Below, in pieces: positions 25,112-34,006 of a stretch of 64,000 nt of DNA. The notes under the pieces are model-generated. The model saw nothing but the letters and a program-made list of their open reading frames with translations. It did not search any database and was not told the origin of the DNA. A program made the translations under genes and the position numbers. This stretch comes from Pseudomonas sp. JM0905a. GTDB taxonomy: Bacteria > Pseudomonadota > Gammaproteobacteria > Pseudomonadales > Pseudomonadaceae. The stretch spans positions 372,001 through 436,000 of the forward strand of contig NZ_JACXBU010000001.1 in NCBI RefSeq assembly GCF_014700075.1, given 5' to 3'. The stretch's first letter is position 1. Every line of letters starts with the position of its first letter.

Positions 25112-26028
25112 GCGGCCTGCGGGTGATCAAGCCTGGCCCGCTGAGCCTTCTGCAGGATGCCGGCCGTCACGGTTGGCAGCACCTGGGCGTATCGCCTGCC
25201 GGCCCCATGGACCTGCAGGCGGCGGCCTGGGCCAACCGGTTGCTGGGTAATCCCCGCGGCTGCGCGGTGCTGGAAATCGCCCTGGGTGGCGTGGAGCTGG
25301 AAGCCGAGGATGCGCTCTGGGTGGCCTTCACCGGCGCCGACATGCCATTGAACGTGGACGGCGAATTGCGCCTCAACTGGTCGCGCTTTCGTCTTGAGGC
25401 CGGGCAGCGCTTGCAGATTGGTTTCGCCCGCAGCGGGCAGCGCGGCTACCTGGCGCTGGTAGGCGGGATACGCGCCGAACCCGTGCTGGGCAGTGTCGCT
25501 TGCCAGTTGCGCGAAGGCCTGGGCGGCCTGGATGGCGAGGGGGCGCGCTTGGCTGAAGACGACCTGCTCGTCGGCGGCGATGGCGAATTCCCCTGGGGCG
25601 CCAGCGTGCCCTGGCCCTGGCAGCCGGACTACAAGGCAGCGCAATCGCTGCGAGTGATGCTCGGTGGCGACGCGGCGAGCTTCGACGAGATGCAGGCGCG
25701 GGCGTTCTTCGAGCGGCCCTGGCAGATCAGCCCGCAGTCCGACCGCATGGGTGTGCGGCTGGAGGGCATCCCTCTGGTCGCACCACAACGCCAGTGGTCA
25801 CAGGGCGTGGTCAGCGGCGCCATCCAGGTGCCGCCGGACGGCCAGCCGATCATCCTTATGGCCGACCGCCAGACCATGGGCGGCTACCCCATTCTCGGCT
25901 GGGTTCATCCCCTGGACCTCGGGCGCCTGGCGCAATGCCCGGCGAATCAGATATTGCGCTTCATCGTCATGAGCCTGGAGGACGCACAGGCCGAGTTGCG
26001 GGCGTTCTATCGCTTCTTCGGGCGTTAG
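25108..26028 (+). CDS. pxpC: 5-oxoprolinase subunit PxpC (KipA / biotin-dependent carboxylase-like)
   Basis: 306-aa KipA-type subunit. Family motifs: LSLLQDAGRHGWQHLGVSPA, GPMDLQAAAWANRLLGN, LEIALGG, FTGADM, RGYLALVGG and the late SDRMGVRLEG with ADRQTMGGYP. With PxpA and PxpB it forms the ATP-dependent 5-oxoprolinase. The start ATG overlaps pxpB, preceded by GGAGGCGAGGC within the pxpB coding end. The next gene is the convergent lrp-type regulator, so the operon ends here. No obvious terminator; a short REP remnant (CACTCGCTCCTACAG) follows the stop. Confidence 0.94.
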   Translation: MSGLRVIKPGPLSLLQDAGRHGWQHLGVSPAGPMDLQAAAWANRLLGNPRGCAVLEIALGGVELEAEDALWVAFTGADMPLNVDGELRLNWSRFRLEAGQRLQIGFARSGQRGYLALVGGIRAEPVLGSVACQLREGLGGLDGEGARLAEDDLLVGGDGEFPWGASVPWPWQPDYKAAQSLRVMLGGDAASFDEMQARAFFERPWQISPQSDRMGVRLEGIPLVAPQRQWSQGVVSGAIQVPPDGQPIILMADRQTMGGYPILGWVHPLDLGRLAQCPANQILRFIVMSLEDAQAELRAFYRFFGR

Positions 26029-26077
26029 GCCTGGAAGCACTCGCTCCTACAGAGAAGCGGTCCGAGCGTGCAGCGGA

Positions 26078-26560
26078 CTATTTCAGTAGATGATTCAACG
26101 GTAGCGGCGACGGTGCCTTTACCGTCTGGATGGCGAAGTTGCTGCGGATGTCGCTGACGCCGGGCAGCTTGAGTAGGGTGCCGGTGAGGAAGTGCTCGTA
26201 GGCACGCAGGTCCGGCACCACCACTTGCAGCAGGAAATCCGCTTCGCCCGATACCAGGTGCACCGAGATCACCTCCGGCAGGCTGATCACCGCTTCGCGG
26301 AACGCGTCGGCCTGTTCCTGGCGATGTCGCTCCACCTTGATCCCCACGAATACCGTCAAGCCCAACCCGACTTCGTCACGGTCGAGGCTCGCGTGGTAGC
26401 CACGAATCACCCCGGCCTCTTCCAGTAGCCGTACCCGGCGCAGGCAGGGGGAGGCGGAGAGGCCGATCTCGTCGGCCAATTGCACGTTGGACAGGCGGCC
26501 ATCGCGCTGCAGGGCCGCGAGGATTCGATGGTCCAAGGCGTCCAGTTTCAGTTTTGGCAT
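26078..26560 (-). CDS. Lrp/AsnC-family transcriptional regulator
   Basis: 160-aa regulator with an N-terminal winged helix (LDALDHRILAALQRDGRLSN; VQLADEIGLSASPCLRRVRL) and a C-terminal RAM ligand domain (VHLVSGEADFLLQVVVPDLR; GVSDIRSNFAIQ). Members respond to amino acids and usually control an adjacent exporter or catabolic gene. It is divergent from the LysE-type exporter with a 134-bp spacer, so that exporter is the likely target, and convergent with pxpABC. Which amino acid it senses cannot be read. Confidence 0.92.
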   Translation of the reverse strand: MPKLKLDALDHRILAALQRDGRLSNVQLADEIGLSASPCLRRVRLLEEAGVIRGYHASLDRDEVGLGLTVFVGIKVERHRQEQADAFREAVISLPEVISVHLVSGEADFLLQVVVPDLRAYEHFLTGTLLKLPGVSDIRSNFAIQTVKAPSPLPLNHLLK

Positions 26561-26694
26561 GGTTTGTCTGTTCTGCTTTGTAGAGTTGGCAGGAGATGCC
26601 AGAAATCATGGCGAAGTAGGCCGAATACGCAAGCACCTGCCCTGGCCTTCGGCCCTAGAATTTTCTCTCCACAGGCTGTTCCGGAGCGAACGAC

Positions 26695-27312
26695 ATGACC
26701 GGTTTCCTGATCGCCCTGGCGGTGGTCTACCTGCTGCCCGGACCCGACATGATCCTCCTGCTGCAAACCGGCGCTCGACAGGGGCGTGCCATGGCCCTGG
26801 CAACCGCGCTTGGGCTGGCGCTGGCGCGTGGGTGCCACGTGGCGCTGGCCGGTCTCGGCCTGGCGGTGCTGTTCAGGACCGCGCCCTGGACCTTCGAAGT
26901 CGTTCGCCTGGCCGGAGCCGGTTACCTGCTCTGGCTGGGCCTGAAGCTGTTCCAGGCGGAGGCATCGGCATTGGTGGTGGACGCTGAGCACCAACCCTCG
27001 CGGGCCTACGGGCAAGCCTTGCACCGTGGGCTGCTGACCAACCTGCTGAACCCCAAGGCGCTGGTGTTCTGCTCCGTGCTGCTGCCGCAATTCATCAGTC
27101 CGGATGCCGGGCCCCTGGGGCTGCAGTTCGCCTTGCTGGGGGCCGTCCTGGTGGCGGTGGGGCTGGCCTTCGACTCGGTCTATGCGCTGATGGGCGCCGG
27201 CTTGGGCCGTTGGCTGGGACGCCGGCCGCTGGTGCAGCGGGTGCAGCAGTGGCTGTTCGGCGGAGTGTTGGTGGGATTCGGAGTGAGGCTGGCGTTGCTG
27301 AAAGATCTGTAG
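26695..27312 (+). CDS. LysE/RhtB-family amino-acid exporter
   Basis: 205-aa inner-membrane protein with about six hydrophobic segments. The N-terminus carries the family motif PGPDMILLLQTGARQGRAMAL, followed by LVFCSVLLPQF and a C-terminal hydrophobic helix. It exports amino acids or derivatives from the cytosol. GGAG lies upstream of the ATG at 26695. It is paired divergently with an Lrp-type regulator, a standard arrangement for such exporters. The stop codon abuts a REP pair, which may terminate transcription against the convergent dpp genes. Confidence 0.92.
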   Translation: MTGFLIALAVVYLLPGPDMILLLQTGARQGRAMALATALGLALARGCHVALAGLGLAVLFRTAPWTFEVVRLAGAGYLLWLGLKLFQAEASALVVDAEHQPSRAYGQALHRGLLTNLLNPKALVFCSVLLPQFISPDAGPLGLQFALLGAVLVAVGLAFDSVYALMGAGLGRWLGRRPLVQRVQQWLFGGVLVGFGVRLALLKDL

Positions 27313-27400
27313 GGGCGAATTCATTCGCCAAGGGATGCGCAGCATCCCCGGCAGTTTTCACGGGCAGGCCGTTGGCCTGCTTGGCGAATGAATTCGCCCC
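27312..27400. repeat. REP pair between lysE-type gene and dppF
   Basis: GGGGCGAATTCATTCGCC (27312-27329) and inverted GGCGAATGAATTCGCCCC (27383-27400). Inner hairpins are GGGATGC-GCA-GCATCCC and GCAGGCC-GTT-GGCCTGC, both with perfect 7-bp stems but unrelated sequences. It starts one base after the coding end and lies between convergent genes. Confidence 0.82.
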
Positions 27401-27424
27401 TACAAGGGTTTCCCGGTTCCTCTC

Positions 27425-28396
27425 TCAAACGTTGATGGTTTCCACGTTGTGGCAGGCCACCTGGCGGGCGTCGAGCAGGCGCAGCTCCGGTACTTCCAAC
27501 TTGCAACGCTCGGTGGCGTAGGGGCAGCGCTTGTGGAAGGCGCAGCCGGATGGCGGGTTGAGCGGGTTGGGCAGTTCGCCGGTGATCTTGATCTTCGGCT
27601 TGGCCGGGTCCGGGTGGATGGCCGGTGTGGCCGAGAGCAGGGCCTTGGTGTAGGGGTGCAGCGGGCGCTCGTAAATCAGTTCGCTGGGGCCCATTTCCAC
27701 CGGGCGGCCGAGGTACATCACCAGCACATCGTTGGAAACGTGGCGCACCACGGCCAGGTTGTGGGAGATGAACACGTAGCCAGTGTTGTAGCGCTCCTGC
27801 AGGTCCATGAAGAGGTTGAGCACCTGGGCCTGGATCGACACGTCGAGCGCCGAGGTGGGCTCGTCCGCTACCAGTACCTTGGGGTTGAGCATCATGGCGC
27901 GGGCCAGGGCGATGCGCTGGCGCTGGCCGCCGGAGAACATGTGCGGATAGCGCTGGAAATGCTCGGGGCGCAGGCCCACCTGCTGCATCATCGCCTGCAC
28001 CTGTTCACGGCGCTCGGCACGGGACAGGCCGGTGTTGATCAGCAGCGGCTCTGCCAGTTGGTCGCCCACCTTCTGCCGCGGGTTGAGCGAGGCGTAGGGG
28101 TTCTGGAACACCATCTGCACGTCACGGCGCAGTTGCTTGCGGTCGTCCTTGCTGGCGCCCGCCACTTCGCGGCCGGCGATCTGCAGGGAGCCGGAGGAGG
28201 GCTCTTCGATCAGGGTCAGGGCGCGGGCGAGGGTGGACTTGCCGCAGCCGGATTCGCCGACCACGGCCAGGGTGCGGCCGGCTTCCAGTTCGAAGGACAC
28301 GCCATTCAGGGCGCGCACCAGGGCCTGGGGCTTGAACAGGCCACGGGAGACTTCGTAGTGGCGGTGCAGGTCTCGGGCGGTCAATACGGCACTCAT
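27425..28396 (-). CDS. dppF: dipeptide ABC transporter ATP-binding protein DppF
   Basis: 323-aa ATPase of the oligo/dipeptide importer. Walker [10 protein letters not shown], signature [15 protein letters not shown], Walker [13 protein letters not shown] and H-loop FISHNL. The C-terminal oligopeptide-transporter domain ([20 protein letters not shown]) has four cysteines, a pattern found in Opp/Dpp ATPases and linked to an iron-sulfur cluster in some. The last gene of dppBCDF; its start overlaps the dppD stop by 4 nt. The closest context is PA4506 of the P. aeruginosa dpp cluster. Confidence 0.95.
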   Translation of the reverse strand: MSAVLTARDLHRHYEVSRGLFKPQALVRALNGVSFELEAGRTLAVVGESGCGKSTLARALTLIEEPSSGSLQIAGREVAGASKDDRKQLRRDVQMVFQNPYASLNPRQKVGDQLAEPLLINTGLSRAERREQVQAMMQQVGLRPEHFQRYPHMFSGGQRQRIALARAMMLNPKVLVADEPTSALDVSIQAQVLNLFMDLQERYNTGYVFISHNLAVVRHVSNDVLVMYLGRPVEMGPSELIYERPLHPYTKALLSATPAIHPDPAKPKIKITGELPNPLNPPSGCAFHKRCPYATERCKLEVPELRLLDARQVACHNVETINV

Positions 28397-29367
28397 CGCG
28401 CCACCTCGATCAGGTTAAGGGGGTAGAAGCAGCGCACGGCGCCATGGGCGTGCGGGTCCAGCGTCGGGCGCTGGGCCACGCAGTTGGACTGGCCGTACGG
28501 GCAGCGCGGCGACAACAGGCAGCCGTGGGGGCGGTCGTAGCGGCCGGGCACGATGCCGGGCAGCGTCGACAGGCGACGGGCGCCCAGGCTGTGCTCGGGA
28601 ATCGCCTTGAGCAGGGCTTCGGTATAGGGATGGGTGGGTTCGTCGAACAGGCGCGGCACTTCACCGATTTCCACGGCCTGGCCGGCGTACATCACGCACA
28701 CGCGGTCGGCGGTTTCGGCGACCACGGCCAGGTCATGGGTGATCAGCACCAGGGCCATGCCCTGGTCACGCTGCAGGTCCAGTAGCAGGTCCATGATCTG
28801 CGCCTGGATGGTCACGTCCAGGGCGGTGGTGGGTTCGTCGGCGATCAGCAGCTTGGGTTCGGCGGCGATGGCCATGGCGATGGCCACGCGCTGGCTCATG
28901 CCCCCGGACAACTGGTGCGGATAGGCATCGAGACGGCTGGCGGCGCCGGGGATCTCCACCCGCTCCAGCAGCTCCAGGGCGCGCTGGCGGGCGGCCTTGC
29001 CCTTCAGGCCGAGGTGTTGGCGCAGCACTTCCTCGATCTGGAAGCCCACCGTGTAGCTGGGATTGAGCGCGGTCATCGGGTCCTGGAAGACCATCGCCAG
29101 GTCCTTGCCGACGATGTGGCGACGCTGCTTGCCCTTGAGCTTGAGCATGTCGTGGCCGTCGAAGCGCAGGCTGTCGGCGGTGATGCGGCCGGGGGCGTCG
29201 ATCAGGCCCATCAGCGCCATCATGGTCACCGACTTGCCGGAGCCGGACTCGCCGACGATGGCCAGCACTTCACCCTTGTTCACCGAGATATCGAGGCCAT
29301 CCACCACCGGGACGGCGTTGGCGTCGCCGAAGCGCACGCTGAGGTTCTTGATTTCCAGAAGGCTCAT
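28393..29367 (-). CDS. dppD: dipeptide ABC transporter ATP-binding protein DppD
   Basis: 324-aa ATPase, partner of DppF. Walker [11 protein letters not shown]-loop VFQDP, signature [15 protein letters not shown], Walker [13 protein letters not shown] and H-loop LITHDL. The C-terminal region [15 protein letters not shown] with a further cysteine near the end again forms a four-cysteine set. The ATG at 29367 ([13 protein letters not shown]) is preceded by GAGGAG; an upstream extension to 29412 is not family-like. It lies 10 bp after dppC and overlaps dppF by ATGA. Confidence 0.95.
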   Translation of the reverse strand: MSLLEIKNLSVRFGDANAVPVVDGLDISVNKGEVLAIVGESGSGKSVTMMALMGLIDAPGRITADSLRFDGHDMLKLKGKQRRHIVGKDLAMVFQDPMTALNPSYTVGFQIEEVLRQHLGLKGKAARQRALELLERVEIPGAASRLDAYPHQLSGGMSQRVAIAMAIAAEPKLLIADEPTTALDVTIQAQIMDLLLDLQRDQGMALVLITHDLAVVAETADRVCVMYAGQAVEIGEVPRLFDEPTHPYTEALLKAIPEHSLGARRLSTLPGIVPGRYDRPHGCLLSPRCPYGQSNCVAQRPTLDPHAHGAVRCFYPLNLIEVAR

Positions 29368-29377
29368 GGCGGGCTCC

Positions 29378-30283
29378 TCAGACTGCATTCTTGAGTTTCG
29401 GGTCCAGCGCATCGCGCAGGCCGTCGCCCATCAGGTTGATCGCCAGCACGCTGAGCAGGATGGTCAGGCCGGGCAGCGAAACCACCCACCAGGCGCGTTC
29501 GATGTAGTCGCGCGCGGAGGCCAGCATGGTGCCCCACTCAGGGGTGGGCGGCTGCACGCCGAGGCCGAGGAAGCCCAGGGCGGCGGCGTCGAGGATGGCC
29601 GAGGAGAAGCTCAGGGTGGCCTGGACGATCAACGGCGCCATGCAGTTGGGCAGTACGGTGACGAACATCAGGCGCAGCAGGCCGGCGCCGGCCAGGCGTG
29701 AGGCGGTGACGTAGTCGCGGTTCAGCTCGCCCATCACCGAGGCGCGGGTCAGGCGTACGTAGGAGGGCAGGGAGACGATGGCGATGGCGATCACGGTATT
29801 GATCAGGCCCGGGCCGAGGATGGCGACGATGGCCACGGCCAGCAGCAGCGACGGCAGGGCCAGCATGATGTCCATCAGGCGCATGATCGACGGACCCAGC
29901 AAGCGCGGGAAGAAACCCGCCACGAGGCCGAGGAGGATGCCGGGGATCAGCGACATCACCACCGACGTCAGGCCGATCAGCAGGGACAGGCGGGCACCGT
30001 GGATCAGGCGCGAGAGCACGTCGCGGCCGAGTTCGTCGGTACCGAGCAGGAACTGCGCCTGGCCGCCCTCCAGCCACACGGGGGGCGTCAGCAGGAAGTC
30101 GCGGAACTGCTCGCTCGGGTCATGGGGGGCGACCCAGGGAGCGAAGAGGGCACAGAAGACGATCAGGATCATGAAGACAAGGCCGCCGACGGCGCCCTTG
30201 TTGTGGGCGAAAGCCTTCCAGAACTCCTTGAGGGGAGACGGGTAGAGGACGCTCGGGTCGACCTGGGGTTGCATGGCGTTCAC
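29378..30283 (-). CDS. dppC: dipeptide ABC transporter permease DppC
   Basis: 301-aa inner-membrane permease. N-terminal cytosolic segment, then about six TM helices (first [20 protein letters not shown]), the periplasmic HPS-like [15 protein letters not shown] region with [20 protein letters not shown], and the coupling motif [20 protein letters not shown]. Forms the channel with DppB. The GTG at 30283 is used: AAGGAG lies 8 nt upstream and overlaps the dppB stop; an ATG 9 nt further in is the alternative. Confidence 0.95.
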   Translation of the reverse strand: MNAMQPQVDPSVLYPSPLKEFWKAFAHNKGAVGGLVFMILIVFCALFAPWVAPHDPSEQFRDFLLTPPVWLEGGQAQFLLGTDELGRDVLSRLIHGARLSLLIGLTSVVMSLIPGILLGLVAGFFPRLLGPSIMRLMDIMLALPSLLLAVAIVAILGPGLINTVIAIAIVSLPSYVRLTRASVMGELNRDYVTASRLAGAGLLRLMFVTVLPNCMAPLIVQATLSFSSAILDAAALGFLGLGVQPPTPEWGTMLASARDYIERAWWVVSLPGLTILLSVLAINLMGDGLRDALDPKLKNAV

Positions 30284-30295
30284 GTTCAGGTCTCC

Positions 30296-31306
30296 TTAAC
30301 GCTGATGACGGATGCGCGGGTTTACCAGGCCGTAGAGGATGTCCACGACGAAGTTCACCACGATCACGAGGCAGGCGATCAGCAGGATGCCGTTCTGCAC
30401 GACCGGGTAGTCACGGGCGCCGATGGCTTCGATCAGCCATTTGCCGATGCCCGGCCAGGAGAAGATGGTTTCGGTCAGTACCGCGCCGGCGAGCAGGGTG
30501 CCCACCTGCAGGCCGAACACGGTCAGCACCGGGATCAGCGCGTTGCGCAGGCCGTGGACGAAAACCACGCGGGCCGGCGACAGGCCCTTGGCGCGGGCGG
30601 TACGCACGTAGTCTTCGCGCAGCACTTCGAGCATGGCCGAACGGGTCATGCGGGCGATCACCGCCAGCGGGATAGTGCCCAGCACGATGGCCGGCAGGAT
30701 CAGGTGGCGCAGGGCGTCGACGAAGGCGCCTTCCTCTTCGGACAGCAGCGTGTCGATGAGCATGAAGCCGGTTTTCGGCTCGATGTCGTAGAGCAGGTCG
30801 ATGCGCCCGGACACCGGCGTCCAGCCCAGCCCCACGGAGAAGAACATGATCAGCAGCAGGCCCCACCAGAAAATCGGCATGGAATAGCCCGCGAGCGAGA
30901 TGCCCATCACCCCGTGGTCGAATAGCGAGCCTCGCTTCAGGGCGGCGATCACCCCCGCCAGTACGCCGAGGGTGCCCGAGAAGATCAGGGCGGCGATGGC
31001 CAGCTCCAGGGTGGCGGGGAACAGGGTGAGGAATTCGTGCCAGACGCCTTCGCGGGTACGCAGCGATTCGCCCAGGTCGCCCTGCGCCAGCTTGCCGATG
31101 TAGTCCAGGTACTGTTCCGGCAGCGGTTTGTTGAGACCGAGGCGTTCCATGGCCTGGGCGTGCATTTCCGGGTCTACCCGACGCTCACCCATCATCACTT
31201 CCACCGGGTCACCGGGAATCAGGCGGATCAGGGCGAAGGTGAGCAAGGTGACGCCGAAGAAGGTGGGGATCAGAAGCCCCAGTCGGCGCGCGATGAAACT
31301 CAGCAT
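30296..31306 (-). CDS. dppB: dipeptide ABC transporter permease DppB
   Basis: 336-aa inner-membrane permease of the Dpp/Opp family. N-terminus MLSFIARRLGLLIPTFFGVTLLTFALIRLIPGDPVEVMMG is the hallmark TM1 and periplasmic start (first 20 residues suffice for family assignment); later TRSAMLEVLREDYVRTARAK carries the coupling loop and RNALIPVLTVFGLQ follows. First gene of dppBCDF. GAGGAGTGA lies upstream of the start. A perfect 18-bp palindrome lies 33 bp before the start, in the gap between the binding-protein gene and dppB. Confidence 0.95.
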   Translation of the reverse strand: MLSFIARRLGLLIPTFFGVTLLTFALIRLIPGDPVEVMMGERRVDPEMHAQAMERLGLNKPLPEQYLDYIGKLAQGDLGESLRTREGVWHEFLTLFPATLELAIAALIFSGTLGVLAGVIAALKRGSLFDHGVMGISLAGYSMPIFWWGLLLIMFFSVGLGWTPVSGRIDLLYDIEPKTGFMLIDTLLSEEEGAFVDALRHLILPAIVLGTIPLAVIARMTRSAMLEVLREDYVRTARAKGLSPARVVFVHGLRNALIPVLTVFGLQVGTLLAGAVLTETIFSWPGIGKWLIEAIGARDYPVVQNGILLIACLVIVVNFVVDILYGLVNPRIRHQR

Positions 31307-31338
31307 TTGGGCGAATCACTCCTCATCTTTTGTTTTGC

Positions 31339-31356
31339 CGGTCAGTGCACTGACCG
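31339..31356. promoter_or_regulatory. 18-bp perfect palindrome between SBP gene and dppB
   Basis: CGGTCAGTGCACTGACCG. As RNA it forms a 7-bp stem with a TGCA loop; as DNA it could be an operator. It lies 33 bp upstream of the dppB start, within the SBP-dppB gap. It does not resemble the TTAAGT operators near psdR. Confidence 0.45.
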
Positions 31357-31478
31357 TTCCCAGCAGTTTAGGCCGCGTGGGTAAAGGCGCCGTCCCGAGG
31401 GGGGCGGTTGCCTTGCGTTTTTTGTGGCAGGTGAGATTGGCCTCGTCCGATCTAGGCGTCGGATTGAGGATGCGAAGA

Positions 31479-31497
31479 AGGCCGGCTGCCCGGCCTC
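31479..31497 (-). terminator. terminator or attenuator after the binding-protein gene
   Basis: On the minus strand AGGCCGG-GCAG-CCGGCCT is followed by TCTTC, a few bp after the SBP stop at 31504. It may lower read-through into dppBCDF, giving more binding protein than permease. Confidence 0.55.
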
Positions 31498-31503
31498 GTC
31501 CAC

Positions 31504-33105
31504 TCAGCGCCCGTTGGAGACGCCGTAGAAGCTGTTGCGTCCGAATGGGCTGATCAGGAAATCCTTCACGCTGGCGCGCATCGGCTGGTAGACCGTGGAG
31601 TGGGCGATCGGTGTGATCGGCACCTGCTGTTGCAGGACGTGCTGGGCCTGCTTGTACAGCTCGGTGCGTTTCTCGACGTCGGCGGTGGCCTTGGCAGCCT
31701 TCACCAGCTTGTCGTAGCGGGCGTCGCACCATTTGGAGAAGTTGTTGCCGTCCACCGAGTCGCAGCCGTAGAGGGTGCCCAGCCAGTTGTCCGGGTCACC
31801 GTTGTCGCCGGTCCAGCCGATCAGCATGGCGTCGTGTTCGCCGGCATGGGCGCGCTTGATGTATTCGCCCCACTCGTAGCTGACGATCCTGGCCTTGATG
31901 CCCACCTTGGCCCAGTCGGCCTGGAGCATTTCGGCCATCAGCTTGGCGTTGGGGTTGTACGGACGCTGAACCGGCATGGCCCAGAGGGTGATCTCGGTGC
32001 CTTCCTCCACGCCCGCGGCTTTCAGCAGTTCCTTGGCTTTCTCCGGGTTGAACTCGCGGTCCTTGATGGTCTCGTCGTAGGACCACTGGGTCGGCGGCAT
32101 GCCGTTCACCGCCAGCTGGCCGGCGCCCTGGTAGACGGCGTCGATGATGGCTTTCTTGTTCACCGCCATGTCCAGCGCCTGGCGCACTTCGAGCTTGTCG
32201 AAGGGGGGGCGGGTGACGTTGTAGGCGATGTAGCCGAGGTTGAAGCCCGGCTCGCTCGGCACCTGCAGGTTCGGGTCCTTCTTCAGGGCCTCGATGTCGG
32301 CAGGACGCGGGTTGAGGGTGAGCTGGCACTCGCCGGCCTTGAGCTTCTGGGCGCGTACCGAGGCATCGGTGTTGATGGCGAAGATCAGGTTGTCGATCTT
32401 CACATCGTCCGGCTTCCAGTAGTCCTTGTTGCCGGTGAAGCGGATCTGCGCGTCCTTCTGGTAGCGCTTGAGCACGAAGGGGCCGGTGCCGATGGGCTTC
32501 TGGTTGATGTCGGCGGCCTTGCCGGCCTTGAGCAGCTGGTCGGCGTACTCGGCGGACTGGATCGCGGCGAAGTTCATCGCCAGGTTCTGGATGAAGGCCG
32601 CGTCCACTTCATTCAGGGTGAAGGCCACGGTCATGTCGTCGACCTTCTCCACCTTGGCGATGTTCTTGTCCAGGCCCATGTCGGTGAAGTAGGGGAATTC
32701 GGTGGGGTACGCCTTACGGAACGGGTGGTTCTTGTCCAGCATGCGCTGGAAGGTGAACACCACGTCGTCGGCGTTGAAGTCGCGAGTCGGCTTGAAGTAG
32801 TCGGTGGTGTGGAACTTCACGCCCGGGCGCAGGTGGAACACATAGTGCTTGCCGTCCTCGCTTATGTCCCAGCTGCTGGCCAGGGTTGGTTCGACCTTGG
32901 TGCTGCCACGCTGGAACTGGGCAAGGCGGTTGAAGATGGTTTCCGAGGCTGCATCGAAGTCGGTGCCGGTGGTGTACTGGCCCGGGTCGAAGCCGGCGGG
33001 GCTGCCCTCGGAGCAGAAGACCAGGTTGCTGGCGGCGTGGGTGAAGCCGGAGCCGAGGATGAGACCAGCGGCAATCATGGACTTGAGCGCGGTTTTCTGA
33101 CGCAT
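31504..33105 (-). CDS. dppA: dipeptide ABC transporter periplasmic binding protein (DppA type)
   Basis: 533-aa family 5 (SBP_bac_5) periplasmic protein. A signal peptide ends TAA-like SGFTHAA|SNLVFCSEG. Conserved FCSEGSPAGFDPGQYTTGTD, the GTGPFVLKRY motif, YIAYNVTRPPFDKLEVRQAL and the C-terminal PITPIAHSTVYQP. It delivers dipeptides to DppBC. GAGG lies before the ATG at 33105. It is very similar to the protein encoded at 37267-38868 along its whole length, with identical long blocks. Two PsdR-type operators lie about 200 bp upstream. In P. aeruginosa this position holds dppA3, the porin gene opdP and dppA4; only one gene remains here. Confidence 0.93.
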   Translation of the reverse strand: MRQKTALKSMIAAGLILGSGFTHAASNLVFCSEGSPAGFDPGQYTTGTDFDAASETIFNRLAQFQRGSTKVEPTLASSWDISEDGKHYVFHLRPGVKFHTTDYFKPTRDFNADDVVFTFQRMLDKNHPFRKAYPTEFPYFTDMGLDKNIAKVEKVDDMTVAFTLNEVDAAFIQNLAMNFAAIQSAEYADQLLKAGKAADINQKPIGTGPFVLKRYQKDAQIRFTGNKDYWKPDDVKIDNLIFAINTDASVRAQKLKAGECQLTLNPRPADIEALKKDPNLQVPSEPGFNLGYIAYNVTRPPFDKLEVRQALDMAVNKKAIIDAVYQGAGQLAVNGMPPTQWSYDETIKDREFNPEKAKELLKAAGVEEGTEITLWAMPVQRPYNPNAKLMAEMLQADWAKVGIKARIVSYEWGEYIKRAHAGEHDAMLIGWTGDNGDPDNWLGTLYGCDSVDGNNFSKWCDARYDKLVKAAKATADVEKRTELYKQAQHVLQQQVPITPIAHSTVYQPMRASVKDFLISPFGRNSFYGVSNGR

Positions 33106-33303
33106 GCGAACCTCGTTGTTGTTGTTCTGAGGGCGGCATATCAGGTGTTGAAGCCTGCGGTGTCTTTCGCACCTGACCCTGCGACTTCGTGGGCCGCAGG
33201 TTGCCCGTCATTCGCGAGCCGGGTCCGGAGGCCGGTATTCCCGGGCGGGCGATGGCGGCGAAAAGGGAAGGAGTACTTGCGCCTCCGCCGGCCGAGGCCG
33301 AAC

Positions 33304-33334
33304 TTAAGTGATGCTGAAATTAAGGTCAACTTAA
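33304..33334. promoter_or_regulatory. tandem PsdR-type operators upstream of dppA
   Basis: TTAAGTGATGCTGAA (33304-33318) and TTAAGGTCAACTTAA (33320-33334), 16 bp apart start to start. Both follow the pattern TTAAGT-N3-ACTTAA that recurs between psdR and mdpA. Probable binding sites of the XRE-cupin regulator PsdR, about 200 bp before the SBP start. Inferred. Confidence 0.6.
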
Positions 33335-33367
33335 ATTCAGTGGTGCTTACTTCCGAAAACCGATCGG

Positions 33368-33931
33368 TCAGGGGGTGGCGTGGTCGTCGAAAAGGCCCAT
33401 GGTGGTAACGGTCAGCACCTCGGCCACTTCTTCGCCGGAATTGGCGAGAAAGTGCGGTTTGGCTGCGTCGAAATGCACCGAATCTCCCGGACCCAGGGGA
33501 TAGTTGCGGCCTTCGATGGTGTAGACGATCTGCCCGGACAGCACATAGGCGAACTCGGCGCCTTCATGGGAAATGAGCTCGGACTGGTAGCCCACCGGCA
33601 TGCTCATTTTCACCGCGTTGATCAGGTTGCCGGGGAAATTGCTGGACAGGCGCTCGTAGGCCAGCGGCTGGCCGCCGATGGTGTAGCGCACGCGCTGGCC
33701 CTGGTGGGAATCAGGCTGGTGCTGGCTGGGTTGGTCGAACAGGACATTGAGGGGGATGCCCAGGGATTTGGCGATGTTCGCCAGGGAAGAGATCGACACG
33801 CCAGTGAGGTTGCGCTCCGCCTGCGACAGGAAGCTGGCCGTGAGGCCCGATTCGGCGGCTACCTGGTTCAGGGTCTTGTTGGCGGCGCGTCGATAGCGGC
33901 GCAACCGTTCGCCGATCTGTTCTACGGTCAT
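33368..33931 (-). CDS. psdR: XRE-cupin transcriptional regulator PsdR
   Basis: 187-aa regulator with an N-terminal XRE helix-turn-helix (residues about 10-64: RRAANKTLNQVAAESGLTAS, FLSQAERNLTGVSISSLANI) and a C-terminal cupin (about 105-180: MPVGYQSELISHEGAEFAYV, LGPGDSVHFDAAKPH). Its P. aeruginosa counterpart PA4499 represses the dipeptide uptake genes and mdpA; the same neighbours are present here. Two TTAAGT-N3-ACTTAA-type sites lie on each side of the gene, which fits control of dppA on the left, and of mdpA and psdR itself on the right. Loss-of-function mutants in P. aeruginosa grow better on peptides (known for that species). Confidence 0.88.
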   Translation of the reverse strand: MTVEQIGERLRRYRRAANKTLNQVAAESGLTASFLSQAERNLTGVSISSLANIAKSLGIPLNVLFDQPSQHQPDSHQGQRVRYTIGGQPLAYERLSSNFPGNLINAVKMSMPVGYQSELISHEGAEFAYVLSGQIVYTIEGRNYPLGPGDSVHFDAAKPHFLANSGEEVAEVLTVTTMGLFDDHATP

Positions 33932-34006
33932 TGGTGTGGCTCTTGTTTTGAGGGCGCCAGTATAACGGGCGGCGCATCGTAGAAAAGGCTTGTCGCCTTA
34001 TTGAAA

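Noticed and set aside
31600-33408. 602-codon plus-strand open frame over the SBP gene, with a similar one at 37246-39000
   Set aside because: Both are antisense copies of the duplicated dppA genes, which explains why they resemble each other; valine/leucine/histidine-rich shadow translation.
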